Shown here in pieces: positions 40,129 through 48,836 of a stretch of 64,000 nucleotides of DNA. Numbering within the stretch: the stretch's first letter is position 1; every line of letters begins with the position of its first letter. The notes under the pieces were generated by a model. The model saw nothing but the letters and a program-made list of their open reading frames with translations, did no database searches and was not told the DNA's origin. A program made the translations under genes and the position numbers. The stretch is from an uncultured Lachnospiraceae bacterium. GTDB lineage: Bacteria > Bacillota > Clostridia > Lachnospirales > Lachnospiraceae. The stretch is from assembly GCA_900548905.1 (NCBI GenBank), contig URMK01000015.1, forward strand, positions 1 through 64,000, in the 5' to 3' direction.

Positions 40129-40395
40129 ATGATAGTCGGTAAAGTAACAGGAAGCATTGTTTCCACAAGAAAAAGTGAGAAGCTGGTAGGAAATAAATTG
40201 ATGATTGTGGAGCCTTTGGAATCCATGAAAAGTCATGCGGACAGACTGGTGGCTATCGATAATATCGGTGCGGGGATCGGAGAATACGTGCTTGTAGCCC
40301 AGGGGAGTGCGGCCAGAATCGGCTGCGATATGCAGGATGCCCCTGTGGATGCCGCAATTGTGGGAATCATCGATGATGCCAGCAGGCTGGTGTGA
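40129..40395 (+). CDS. EutN/CcmL-type pentameric vertex protein (BMC-P)
   Basis: An 88-residue EutN/PduN/CcmL-family protein (MIVGKVTGSIVSTRKSEKLV; GAGIGEYVLVAQGSAAR; VDAAIVGIID). Pentamers of this family cap the vertices of the icosahedral shell; only one copy is seen in the window. AGGGGG is 8 bp before the ATG. Confidence 0.94.
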   Translation: MIVGKVTGSIVSTRKSEKLVGNKLMIVEPLESMKSHADRLVAIDNIGAGIGEYVLVAQGSAARIGCDMQDAPVDAAIVGIIDDASRLV

Positions 40396-40417
40396 TTCCG
40401 GGAAAGTGGAGCAGGCT

Positions 40418-41746
40418 ATGGAGTGTAAAGACTTAAGTAATATCATAAAAGAGAATGGTGTGGTAGGTGCCGGCGGAGCAGGTTTTCCCACCTATATGAA
40501 AATTGATGAACGGGCGCGGATCATCATATTAAACTGCGCGGAATGTGAACCGCTTTTGAAGCTGCACAGGCAGCTTCTTGAAAAATATGCGGAAGAAATA
40601 CTGGAAACGTTCCAGCTGGTGGCAGACACTGTGGGCGCGGAACGTGCTATTGTTGGAATTAAAGGCGAATATAAGGACACCGTGGCGGCATTAAAGGGAT
40701 GCATCCACCGGTTTCCCAAGGTTTCACTGCAGCTTCTTGACAGTGTGTATCCTATGGGGGACGAGGTGGTGCTCATTTATGAAGCAACCGGAAGAGTTGT
40801 CAGACCCGGAGGTCTTCCCATAGAAGAAGGCATTGCTGTCTTCAATGTAGAAACCATGTATAATATTTACAGAGCCCTGCATAAAAACCAGCCTGTGACG
40901 GATAAACTGGTAACCATAGTAGGGGAAGTGGCGGAGCCGGTTACGGTCAGGGTGCCTCTGGGAACCCCGCTGGAAACCTGTGTGGCATTTGCGGGGGGAG
41001 CTGTCGTGAAGGATCCGGTTTATTTGGTTGGCGGTCCTATGATGGGGAATATAAAAGGCGCATCTGCCCCGGTGACTAAAACCACCAATGCGGTTCTGGT
41101 GCTGCCAAAGGAGCATTCCCTGATTCAGAAGAAAAACCAGAATCCGGCCATCGGATTAAAGCGTGCGGCATCCGCGTGCTGCCAGTGCCAGGCGTGTACG
41201 GATCTGTGCCCCAGACATGCGCTGGGACACCAAATTGAACCTCATAAATTCATGCGGGCTGCAGCAAACCGGGATTTCAGGGATGCCAATCCTTTTGTTA
41301 ATACGTTTTTCTGCAGCTCCTGCGGTTTGTGTGAGCTGTATTCCTGTCCCCAGGGCCTGGCGCCAAGAAGCCTGATGGCGGAATATAAGGCTGGGCTTCG
41401 GAAAGCAGGAGTGAAACCTCCGGCGGATATTCTCCCCGCTCCCGTAAGGGAATCCAGGGAATACCGCAAAGCGCCGGAGGAACGGCTGGAGGCCAGACTG
41501 GGACTGTCCGCTTATGACAGGGAAGCGCCTATTGAAGATGAAGTGAAGAAAGTGAACGTGGTTGCCATCCCTCTAAGCCAGCATATCGGAGCGCCGGCGG
41601 AGCCGGTGGTATCCGTGGGGGATGCGGTGGAAAGAGGGCAGGTAATAGCTGCCGCAGCCAAAGGCTTGAGTGTGCCGATCCATGCCTCTGTCAGCGGCAG
41701 GGTAACAGGCGTGGGCGGCGGTGTGATTACTCTGACTGTGTCGTAA
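40418..41746 (+). CDS. pduS: PduS-like RnfC-family redox protein
   Basis: A 442-residue flavin/iron-sulfur protein. N-terminal Gly-rich VVGAGGAGFPTYMK and the NCAECEP segment match the RnfC/NuoF-like FMN and NADH site; CCQCQACTDLCPRHALG (about 252-268) and CSSCGLCELYSCPQG (about 302-316) supply two 4Fe-4S clusters; a C-terminal barrel-sandwich (ASVSGRVTGVGGG) ends the protein. In B12-dependent compartments PduS recycles cobalamin; here, with no B12 enzyme, it may move electrons across the shell with the PduT-like protein encoded next. The ATG at 40418 follows GGAG. Confidence 0.92.
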   Translation: MECKDLSNIIKENGVVGAGGAGFPTYMKIDERARIIILNCAECEPLLKLHRQLLEKYAEEILETFQLVADTVGAERAIVGIKGEYKDTVAALKGCIHRFPKVSLQLLDSVYPMGDEVVLIYEATGRVVRPGGLPIEEGIAVFNVETMYNIYRALHKNQPVTDKLVTIVGEVAEPVTVRVPLGTPLETCVAFAGGAVVKDPVYLVGGPMMGNIKGASAPVTKTTNAVLVLPKEHSLIQKKNQNPAIGLKRAASACCQCQACTDLCPRHALGHQIEPHKFMRAAANRDFRDANPFVNTFFCSSCGLCELYSCPQGLAPRSLMAEYKAGLRKAGVKPPADILPAPVRESREYRKAPEERLEARLGLSAYDREAPIEDEVKKVNVVAIPLSQHIGAPAEPVVSVGDAVERGQVIAAAAKGLSVPIHASVSGRVTGVGGGVITLTVS

Positions 41747-41761
41747 GAGAGGTAAGAATAT

Positions 41762-42310
41762 ATGAGCAAGGCTATAGGCATGATTGAATTTAAAACGGTT
41801 TCCGCAGGAATTACCGCTGCGGATGTGATGGTAAAGACGGCGGATGTGGAGCTGCTGGAAGCGCAGACGGTCTGTCCGGGAAAGTACATTGCTTTAGTCA
41901 GCGGACAATTAAGCGCAGTGAATGCAGCGGTGGAAGCGGCGGGAAAGGTGAGGGAAGAAGAGCTGATTGACAGCTTTGTTCTTGGAAATCCCCATGAAAG
42001 TATTTTTCCGGCTATTTACGGAGCTACGCAAATTGATAAAATCAGTGCCTTCGGCATTCTGGAAACCTATGACGCAGCGTCTATTATCGTGGCGGCGGAT
42101 GTGGCGGCTAAAACGGCAATCGTAGATCTGATTGAGCTTCGTATCGCCAAAGGGATGTGCGGAAAATCCTATCTGATATTGACCGGGGAGGTTGCGGCGG
42201 TGGAAGCGGCCATAGAAAAAGCAAAACAGTCCGTGGCGGGTAATGGAATGTATCTGGATTCGTCCGTGATTGCCCACCCGGATGAACAGATCTGCCGTTC
42301 CATTTTGTAA
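41762..42310 (+). CDS. pduT: PduT-like tandem-domain shell protein (BMC-T)
   Basis: A 182-residue protein of two fused BMC domains (AIGMIEFKTVSAGITAADVM; AFGILETYDAASIIVAADVA). Cys38 in AQTVCPGKYIA sits exactly where PduT places the Cys that holds a 4Fe-4S cluster in the trimer pore. Together with the adjacent PduS-like gene (15-bp gap) this makes a likely electron conduit through the shell. A second Cys is present in the equivalent loop of domain two (AKGMCGKSY). Confidence 0.93.
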   Translation: MSKAIGMIEFKTVSAGITAADVMVKTADVELLEAQTVCPGKYIALVSGQLSAVNAAVEAAGKVREEELIDSFVLGNPHESIFPAIYGATQIDKISAFGILETYDAASIIVAADVAAKTAIVDLIELRIAKGMCGKSYLILTGEVAAVEAAIEKAKQSVAGNGMYLDSSVIAHPDEQICRSIL

Positions 42311-42346
42311 CGCATATCGATAAGGCATATAAGGGAAGGGTTGCTT

Positions 42347-43114
42347 ATGTTAGCAGTAGAGAGAAGAAATCTGATTCTTGAAAAGCTGCAGGAGGATAAA
42401 AAGGTTATCGTCAGCGAACTGAGCCAGGAATTCCAGGTATCCGAGGAAACCATCCGAAGAGATCTGGATAAGCTGGATAAGGACGGACTGGCGGTAAAAA
42501 GCTACGGCGGAGCGGTATTGAATGAAAATACCAGCCTGGATATGCCCTTTAATATCCGAAAAAAAAATAATCCTGCAGGCAAACAGCGGATAGCCAAAAT
42601 CGTGGAAACACTCATCGAGGACGGGGATCATATTATCCTGGATCCCAGCACGACAGCCGTATTCATCGCCAAGGCACTGAAGCAGAAGGAACGCCTGACG
42701 GTAATCACCAATTCCATTGAAGTGATTCTGGAGCTTTCCGATGTGGCGGACTGGAATATTATTTCTTCAGGCGGAAGCCTGAAGGAGGGATATCTGGCGC
42801 TGGTGGGGCCAAGGGCTATCGAAGGCCTGGGAGCTTTCAATGTGGAAAAGGTGGTCCTTTCCTGTAAAGGGCTTGATATGGAAAAAGGAATTACGGACGG
42901 GAACGAACTTTTTTCCCAGGCTAAGCAGACGATGCTGAAGTCCGCCAAGCAGTGTATTCTGGCGGTAGATCACACAAAATTCGGAAAAGTGGCATTTTCC
43001 AAAATCTGTGACATCAATCATATCCAGGTGGTGGTTACCGATGAAAAGCCGTCCGATACCTGGCTGGAGTTGTTCGAACGCTCCGGTATCACCTGTCTGT
43101 ATCCGGAGAACTGA
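42347..43114 (+). CDS. DeoR/GlpR-family sugar-responsive regulator
   Basis: A 255-residue DeoR-type repressor: N-terminal winged helix (ERRNLILEKLQEDKKVIVSE; FQVSEETIRRDLDKL) and a sugar-phosphate sensor domain (DPSTTAVFIAKAL, SCKGLDMEKGITD, VDHTKFG). It is the last gene of the compartment operon, only 36 bp after pduT, and probably represses it until a phosphorylated sugar intermediate such as rhamnulose-1-phosphate or DHAP accumulates. ATG at 42347; the 3' end overlaps the convergent AraC gene by 26 bp. Confidence 0.92.
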   Translation: MLAVERRNLILEKLQEDKKVIVSELSQEFQVSEETIRRDLDKLDKDGLAVKSYGGAVLNENTSLDMPFNIRKKNNPAGKQRIAKIVETLIEDGDHIILDPSTTAVFIAKALKQKERLTVITNSIEVILELSDVADWNIISSGGSLKEGYLALVGPRAIEGLGAFNVEKVVLSCKGLDMEKGITDGNELFSQAKQTMLKSAKQCILAVDHTKFGKVAFSKICDINHIQVVVTDEKPSDTWLELFERSGITCLYPEN

Positions 43115-44081
43115 CCGGCTCATGGGAAAGACGGTAGGTGCGCGGCGTCATGCCGAACTGCTCCCTGAAGATCCGGTGAAAATAACTTGTGTTGTCATAC
43201 CCCACAGACGCGATGATTTCCTCCACGGGAAGCGTGGTTGTGGTAAGCAGAAAGGCTGACTGGTTCAGCCTTTTTGTCTGCAGTAAGTTCTTAAAGGTTT
43301 TTCCCGTCATCCGGCTGATCAGCCTGCTTAAATAATAGGCCGGTTCCTTCAGCTGCGCGGAAAGCTCATCCAGCGTGGCTGTCTTATAATTTTCTTCCAC
43401 ATATTTCATTGCCGTAAAGACTATATTCTGTTCATGCTGCCCCGGATCGTCCTGATTGATTTTATCCGTATGGTTCAAAAGCTGGAGAAACAACAGTCCC
43501 ATGGTGGTCTGATTGATATTCCTCCGGTTCGGCTGGCGGTATACCAGAGACCATATCAGGTTTTCCACTAAATTCTGGATAGGAAGTACCTGACTGACAT
43601 GAAAATGAAGATAGTCGGTAAAGCTGCGGTCCTTTTTCAGTGACCCCACCAGAAATTCCCGCAGAGCGCTGCGCTCGTCCATCATCAGAAATGTTTTGTC
43701 AAAAAATTCGGGAAGAACGATAAAATTAACCGCAATATCCTCTTCTCCGGCGGGAAGGATTTCCTGTACGGCGTTCTGATTCAGGAACAGCAGATCGCCT
43801 GTGTCCAGTGTGACCTTTGTCGTCTTATTTATGATGTGGGTAGTGGTTCCGCTGCACATGTATATGATTTCTATATAATTATGTCTGTGGCTGGGAAACC
43901 GTACAAATCGGGTATGGGGCCTGATATCAATCAGCTTTCCCGCATCCAGCATCTGGCGGCTGTCCACGATGAAATCGTCTTCGGCGGTATAAATACTTTT
44001 CTGTACCTTCGTCGCCCCGGCAAGGATCTGCTTTTCCTCGGGGGAGATCACCTTCAGTTTGTTTAAAAGTTCCTGGTTCAT
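43089..44081 (-). CDS. AraC-family regulator, probable L-rhamnose activator
   Basis: A 330-residue AraC/XylS protein: N-terminal cupin (HTRFVRFPSHRHNYIEIIYM, LDTGDLLFLNQNAVQEI) for sugar binding and a C-terminal double HTH (LDELSAQLKEPAYYLSRLIS; VEEIIASVGYDNTSYFHRIF, REQFGMTPRTYR). Divergent from rhaB, hence likely the rhamnose-responsive activator of rhaBA, analogous to RhaS/RhaR though not necessarily orthologous. The last 26 bp overlap the end of the DeoR gene. Confidence 0.9.
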   Translation of the reverse strand: MNQELLNKLKVISPEEKQILAGATKVQKSIYTAEDDFIVDSRQMLDAGKLIDIRPHTRFVRFPSHRHNYIEIIYMCSGTTTHIINKTTKVTLDTGDLLFLNQNAVQEILPAGEEDIAVNFIVLPEFFDKTFLMMDERSALREFLVGSLKKDRSFTDYLHFHVSQVLPIQNLVENLIWSLVYRQPNRRNINQTTMGLLFLQLLNHTDKINQDDPGQHEQNIVFTAMKYVEENYKTATLDELSAQLKEPAYYLSRLISRMTGKTFKNLLQTKRLNQSAFLLTTTTLPVEEIIASVGYDNTSYFHRIFREQFGMTPRTYRLSHEPVSSPDTDR

Positions 44082-44238
44082 GTGTGTCCTTTCCCGCTTT
44101 CCATATAGTGAGGAAGACCGGCGGTCTGTCCGGAGGCCTTTCCCCGTCTGGCGGGGAAAGACTGAGTAAGGTTATCATACCATTTTGCTTTTTATAAGTC
44201 AAAGAGCCAGAGGGGGCAGATAAAAAAAGTGCAAATAA

Positions 44239-44293
44239 GGACGGTAAATTTGCAATCCCCGTCCTAAAAAAAGGAGGATGCCGGTAGTATAAT
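44239..44293 (+). promoter_or_regulatory. rhaB promoter region
   Basis: TATAAT at 44288-44293 without a recognisable -35 box, as expected for an activator-dependent promoter. Upstream lies an inverted repeat GGACGG (44239-44244) / CCGTCC (44259-44264) that may be part of the activator site. Confidence 0.5.
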
Positions 44294-44356
44294 AAATAGA
44301 GTGATATCAGGATTACAAAAGTGTGGCGGTAAGTCACAGGAAGGAATGAGTGGATT

Positions 44357-45763
44357 ATGGCTGAATATTATCTTGCGGTAGATATCGGGGCCTCCAGCGG
44401 CCGTCATATTCTGGGGCATCTGGAAAACGGCAGAATGGAACTGGAAGAGGTATACCGGTTTGAAAACGGTATGGAGAAAAAGGACGGTCATCTGTGCTGG
44501 AATATCCCTGCGCTGTTTCGTGAGATCAAAGAAGGGCTGAAGGCCTGTAAGGCGGCGGGAAAGGTACCGAAGTCCATGGGAATCGATACATGGGCGGTGG
44601 ATTATGTGCTGCTTGATAAGCAGGACCGGATTCTGGGCAATACCTATGGTTACCGGGACGGCAGGACTAAAGGAATGGATAAAGAGGTTTACCGGGTCAT
44701 TCCGGAGGATGCGCTGTATGCCAGAACCGGGATCCAGAAACAGATTTTTAATACCATTTACCAGCTTATGGCGGTTTCAAAACAGGAGCCGGAGAATATG
44801 GAGAAAGCCGACTGGCTGCTGATGCTGCCGGATTATTTTCATTTTCTGCTCACAGGGAATAAAATGTCCGAATATACCAACGCCACATCGACCCAGCTTG
44901 TCAGCCCCGAAACCAAGCAGTGGGATTATGAGCTGATAGAACGATTGGGATATAACCTTGCTGCTTTCCACCCCCTGCATATGCCGGGAACCGTGGTGGG
45001 ACCTTTCTCCAAAGAGGTGGAGGAAGAGGTGGGCTTTTCCTGCGAAGTGGTTATGCCTGCCACCCATGATACGGCATCGGCGGTTATTTCGGTGCCGGCC
45101 CTCACGGAGGATTGTCTGTACATAAGCTCAGGGACATGGTCTTTGATGGGAATCGAAAATAACAGGGCTATTTGCACGCCGGAGAGCAGAGATCGGAATT
45201 TTACAAATGAGGGCGGCTATGAATACCGTTTCCGTTATTTGAAAAATATCATGGGGCTATGGATGATACAATCCGTACGTCATGAACTGGAAGATAAGTA
45301 CTCCTTTGCCGAGCTTTGTGAGATGGCGGCACAGGAAAGTGATTTCCCCTCCCGTGTGGATGTAAATGACGACGCTTTTCTGGCGCCTGAAAATATGACG
45401 GAGGCGATCAAAGCCTGCTGCAGAAAAAATGGATGGAAAGAGCCGGAAACCACCGGACAGATCGCGGCGGTTATTTACCAGAGCCTGGCGGAAAGCTATG
45501 CGGAAACCGTGCGGGAAATCGAATCGCTGACGGAAAGGCATTTTGACGCCATCAATATTGTGGGCGGCGGTTCCCATGCGGCCTATTTGAACCAGCTTAC
45601 CGCAGATAAGTCCGGCTGCTGTGTCTATGCCGGTCCCGGTGAAGCTACCGCAATCGGGAACCTGGCGGTACAGATGCTCAAGGATGGTAAATTCGCAGGG
45701 CTTGCACAGGTACGCACCTGCATCTATGAGTCCTTCGGCGTGAAAAAGTATGATCCCAGCTGA
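44357..45763 (+). CDS. rhaB: Rhamnulokinase
   Basis: A 468-residue FGGY-family kinase. N-terminal phosphate loop AVDIGASSGRHI, the GIDTWAVDYVLLD segment with the catalytic Asp, YGYRDGRT, and the ATPase-fold motifs SSGTWSLMG and NIVGGGSHAAYLNQL match RhaB and distinguish it from xylulo- or glycerokinases. It phosphorylates L-rhamnulose to L-rhamnulose-1-phosphate. It is followed by rhaA, 115 bp downstream. Confidence 0.93.
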   Translation: MAEYYLAVDIGASSGRHILGHLENGRMELEEVYRFENGMEKKDGHLCWNIPALFREIKEGLKACKAAGKVPKSMGIDTWAVDYVLLDKQDRILGNTYGYRDGRTKGMDKEVYRVIPEDALYARTGIQKQIFNTIYQLMAVSKQEPENMEKADWLLMLPDYFHFLLTGNKMSEYTNATSTQLVSPETKQWDYELIERLGYNLAAFHPLHMPGTVVGPFSKEVEEEVGFSCEVVMPATHDTASAVISVPALTEDCLYISSGTWSLMGIENNRAICTPESRDRNFTNEGGYEYRFRYLKNIMGLWMIQSVRHELEDKYSFAELCEMAAQESDFPSRVDVNDDAFLAPENMTEAIKACCRKNGWKEPETTGQIAAVIYQSLAESYAETVREIESLTERHFDAINIVGGGSHAAYLNQLTADKSGCCVYAGPGEATAIGNLAVQMLKDGKFAGLAQVRTCIYESFGVKKYDPS

Positions 45764-45878
45764 ATGACAGCTGGTTTCCTCCGGAAACGGAGAGGGACCA
45801 ATGTCGGAAGGCAGTAATCCTATAATAAAAAAACGTGTTAAGAGACACGGTGTCCCTGGAGGACGGAAAGGAAGATTT

Positions 45879-47135
45879 ATGAACGTAAAAGAAAGATACG
45901 ATTCTGCGAAGGAAATGTATGCGGCAATGGGTGTGGATACGGACAAGGCAGTGGAAACCCTTGAAAAAATTGCAATTTCCATGCATTGCTGGCAGGGGGA
46001 TGATGTAACCGGTTTTGATCAGAAGGGGCCTCTTACAGGGGGAATCCAGGCTACCGGAAATTATCCCGGAAAGGCCAGAACACCGCAAGAGCTGATGGCG
46101 GATATCGATAAGGTATTCAGCCTGGTACCCGGCAGGCATAAGCTGAACCTGCATGCCAGCTATGCCGTTTTTGAAGAGGGCGAATTTGCGGACAGAGATA
46201 AGCTGGAGCCCAAACATTTTCGGAAATGGGTTGATTTCGCCAAGGAAAGAGGCATCGGACTGGATTTTAACCCCACCTTTTTCTCGCACAGCAAGGTAGT
46301 GGACGGACTTACCCTGTCCAGCCCTATTGATGAGGTGCGTAATTTCTGGATTGAACACGGAAAAGCGTGTGTCCGCATTTCCCAGTATTTTGCGGAAGAA
46401 CTGGGAGTTCCCTGTGCAATGAATATATGGATCCCGGACGGCTACAAGGATATTCCTGCCGACAGAATAGGCCCCAGAGCCAGATTTAAGGATTCCCTGG
46501 ATCAGATACTTTCTATCCCTTATGACAAATCCAAGGTTCTTGTATGTCTGGAATCCAAGGTGTTCGGCATCGGCCTGGAATCCTATACCGTAGGTTCCAG
46601 CGAATTCACCATAAACTATGCGGCTAAGAACGGTATCATCAGTCTGATGGACAACGGGCATTATCATCCGACGGAGCTGGTATCCGATAAAATATCTTCC
46701 ATGCTTCTGTTTAATGAGAAGATCGCCCTCCATGTGACACGGCCGGTCCGCTGGGACAGCGACCATGTAGTGCTGTTTGATGATGAAACCAAAGAAATTG
46801 CCAAAGAAATCGTTAGAAATGACGCCATTGACCGCGTTCTTCTCGCCCTGGATTTCTTTGACGCCGGCATTAACCGTGTGTCCGCGTGGACAGTGGGCAT
46901 GAGAAATATGCAGAAGGCCCTGTTATACGCCCTTGTTTCTCCCAACAAAAAATTCAAGGAACTGCAGGATACCAACCAGTTTACCGAACTGATGGCAATG
47001 CAGGAGGAAATGAAGACCTATCCTTTCGGTGATGTCTGGGATTATTTCTGCGAAAAGAACAATGTGCCTGTAAAGGGTGACTGGTTCAAGGAAGTGAAGA
47101 AGTATGAAGAGGAAGTGCTTTCCAAGAGAGCATGA
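45879..47135 (+). CDS. rhaA: L-rhamnose isomerase
   Basis: A 418-residue protein, the usual RhaA length. Family segments include SMHCWQGDDVTGFDQKGPL, the metal-site region (LDFNPTFFSHSKV, MNIWIPDGYKDIP, LESKVFGIGLES, MDNGHYHPTE) and HVTRPVRWDSDHVV. It interconverts L-rhamnose and L-rhamnulose using Mn2+/Co2+-type metals. The ATG at 45879 follows AAGGAAG at 6 bp; an upstream in-frame ATG at 45801 would add 26 basic residues foreign to the family. Confidence 0.94.
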   Translation: MNVKERYDSAKEMYAAMGVDTDKAVETLEKIAISMHCWQGDDVTGFDQKGPLTGGIQATGNYPGKARTPQELMADIDKVFSLVPGRHKLNLHASYAVFEEGEFADRDKLEPKHFRKWVDFAKERGIGLDFNPTFFSHSKVVDGLTLSSPIDEVRNFWIEHGKACVRISQYFAEELGVPCAMNIWIPDGYKDIPADRIGPRARFKDSLDQILSIPYDKSKVLVCLESKVFGIGLESYTVGSSEFTINYAAKNGIISLMDNGHYHPTELVSDKISSMLLFNEKIALHVTRPVRWDSDHVVLFDDETKEIAKEIVRNDAIDRVLLALDFFDAGINRVSAWTVGMRNMQKALLYALVSPNKKFKELQDTNQFTELMAMQEEMKTYPFGDVWDYFCEKNNVPVKGDWFKEVKKYEEEVLSKRA

Positions 47136-47140
47136 GCGGT

Positions 47141-47166
47141 GACCGTTCAGACAAGTACGAACGGTA
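47141..47166 (+). other. Hairpin after rhaA
   Basis: GACCGTTC pairs with GAACGGT around a short loop; flanking GTGA/TCAC extends it. No clear T tract, so termination is uncertain. Confidence 0.5.
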
Positions 47167-47190
47167 ATCACAGGCCCGTCAGACGCATGT

Positions 47191-47219
47191 TTGACAAAAA
47201 ACGGCAGTCATGATATGAT
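47191..47219 (+). promoter_or_regulatory. Promoter of the thiamine operon
   Basis: TTGACA (47191-47196), 17-bp spacer, TATGAT (47214-47219). Transcription should begin near 47226, just before the 20-bp palindrome and the TPP riboswitch. Confidence 0.85.
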
Positions 47220-47230
47220 AACCGACAGTA

Positions 47231-47250
47231 CAATACCGGTACCGGTATTG
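47231..47250. promoter_or_regulatory. Perfect 20-bp palindrome in the thiC leader
   Basis: CAATACCGGTACCGGTATTG is a perfect palindrome a few bases after the predicted transcription start and 13 bp before the riboswitch. It could be a protein operator or, in RNA, a 5' stabilising structure. Confidence 0.8.
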
Positions 47251-47262
47251 CAAAATACATAT

Positions 47263-47352
47263 GTTCAGGGGAGCTTGTGAGCAGGCTGAGAGGAAGTAAT
47301 CCAACTTCGACCCTTAAACCTGATTTGGGTAATGCCAACGTAGGAAGAAGTG
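47263..47352 (+). ncRNA. TPP riboswitch (THI element)
   Basis: The conserved thi-box sequence is present: GGGGAGC, then GCAGGCTGAGAGGAAG (with the invariant CTGAGA at 47285-47290), ACCCTTAAACCTGAT, GGGTAATGCCAACGTAGGAAG. A terminator hairpin follows at 47371, so TPP binding should stop transcription before thiC. P1 and P3 arm lengths were judged by eye. Confidence 0.96.
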
Positions 47353-47370
47353 AGAGATCAGTTTATCAGC

Positions 47371-47405
47371 GGAGTATACCTATAGGGGTATACTCCGTTT
47401 TTTTG
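47371..47405 (+). terminator. Riboswitch-controlled terminator
   Basis: GGAGTATACC (47371-47380) pairs with GGTATACTCC (47386-47395), followed by GTTTTTTT. It is the expression platform of the TPP riboswitch. Confidence 0.92.
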
Positions 47406-47472
47406 GACTTTTCTCCGGATACGGACATTTCCCCGGAATCAGGCCCTCCTGGACAGGAAAGAAGGAAGCGGG

Positions 47473-48780
47473 ATGGATTATGCTACACAGATGGAGGCGG
47501 CACGTAAGGGAATCTTTACAGAAGAAATGAGAACGGTTGCCGGAAAAGAAAAGCTTTCAAAAGAACATCTTATACGGCTTATGGCAGAGGGAAAAATAAT
47601 CATTCCCTGTAACAAGCTTCATAAGTCCCTGAAGCCTAACGGGCTTGGCTCGATGCTGAAAACGAAAATCAATGTGAATCTGGGAACCTCCAGAGACATG
47701 ACGGATTTGGAGATGGAATATGAAAAAGTGCGCAGTGCCGTGAATATGGGTGCGGAGGCCATTATGGATCTGAGCTCTTTCGGTGATACCCGGATATTCA
47801 GAAGGTATCTTACGCAGAATTGCCCGGCTATGATCGGAACAGTACCTATCTATGATGCGGTTGTTTATTATCACAAACCGCTGATGAAGATAACCTCACG
47901 GGAATGGATGGATATCGTGCGCATGCATGCGGAGGACGGTGTGGATTTTATGACACTCCACTGCGGTATAAACCGGGAAACCGCCCATAAATTCAAGAAA
48001 AACAAAAGGCTGACCAATATCGTTTCCAGAGGTGGATCCATTATTTTCGCCTGGATGGAAATGACAGGGGAAGAAAATCCTTTTTATGCCCATTTTGATG
48101 AAATCCTGGATATCTGCCGGGAATATGATGTTACGCTGAGCCTGGGAGACGCCTGCCGGCCCGGCTGTCTGGCGGATGCTTCAGATGCATCCCAGATTGA
48201 GGAACTGATTACGTTGGGAGAACTGACCAAAAGGGCCTGGGAAAAAGCTGTACAGGTTATGGTGGAAGGACCCGGACATATGCCGCTGAACCAGATTGCC
48301 GCCAATATGGAAATCCAGAAAACCCTTTGTCACGGGGCACCCTTTTATGTGCTGGGACCGATAGTGACTGATGTGGCGCCGGGGTATGACCATATTACCG
48401 CTGCTATCGGCGGCGCGGCTGCAGCCGCAGCAGGGGCTGCTTTTCTGTGCTATGTGACCCCGGCAGAGCATCTGCGCCTTCCGGATGTGGAGGATGTGAA
48501 GGAAGGGATTATTGCTGCCAGGATTGCCGCCCATGCGGCAGATATTGCAAAAGGGGTGCCGGACGCCATGGCCTGGGATAATTCCATGAGTGAAGCACGC
48601 AAGAGACTGGATTGGAACGAAATGTTCCGCCTTGCCATGGATCCGGAAAAAGCCGCAAACTATCGGAAAGCCTCCAGGCCGGAAAAAGAGGATACCTGCA
48701 GCATGTGCGGAAATTTCTGTGCGGTAAAAAACATGAACCGGATTCTGGACGGAGAGATTGTGTCCATTTTTGAAGAATAA
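47473..48780 (+). CDS. thiC: Phosphomethylpyrimidine synthase
   Basis: A 435-residue ThiC, which rearranges AIR to HMP-phosphate using a radical SAM cluster. Landmarks: KINVNLGTSRD, MDLSSFGDTR, TLHCGI, SRGGSI, SLGDACRPGC, VMVEGPGHMP, GPIVTDVAPGYDHI and the C-terminal cluster-binding CSMCGNFC (CX2CX4C). Length is that of the short bacterial form without the plant/E. coli N-terminal extension. First gene under the TPP riboswitch; GAAAGGAAG precedes the ATG. Confidence 0.96.
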   Translation: MDYATQMEAARKGIFTEEMRTVAGKEKLSKEHLIRLMAEGKIIIPCNKLHKSLKPNGLGSMLKTKINVNLGTSRDMTDLEMEYEKVRSAVNMGAEAIMDLSSFGDTRIFRRYLTQNCPAMIGTVPIYDAVVYYHKPLMKITSREWMDIVRMHAEDGVDFMTLHCGINRETAHKFKKNKRLTNIVSRGGSIIFAWMEMTGEENPFYAHFDEILDICREYDVTLSLGDACRPGCLADASDASQIEELITLGELTKRAWEKAVQVMVEGPGHMPLNQIAANMEIQKTLCHGAPFYVLGPIVTDVAPGYDHITAAIGGAAAAAAGAAFLCYVTPAEHLRLPDVEDVKEGIIAARIAAHAADIAKGVPDAMAWDNSMSEARKRLDWNEMFRLAMDPEKAANYRKASRPEKEDTCSMCGNFCAVKNMNRILDGEIVSIFEE

Positions 48781-48836
48781 GAGTAACAGGGAAGGGATGA
48801 AACCGTTACGAACAAGATAAGAAAAGAGGGATAACT

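Noticed and set aside
33696..42310. B12-dependent pdu operon
   Set aside because: No PduCDE dehydratase, reactivase or adenosyltransferase is present; the dehydratase is a glycyl radical enzyme.
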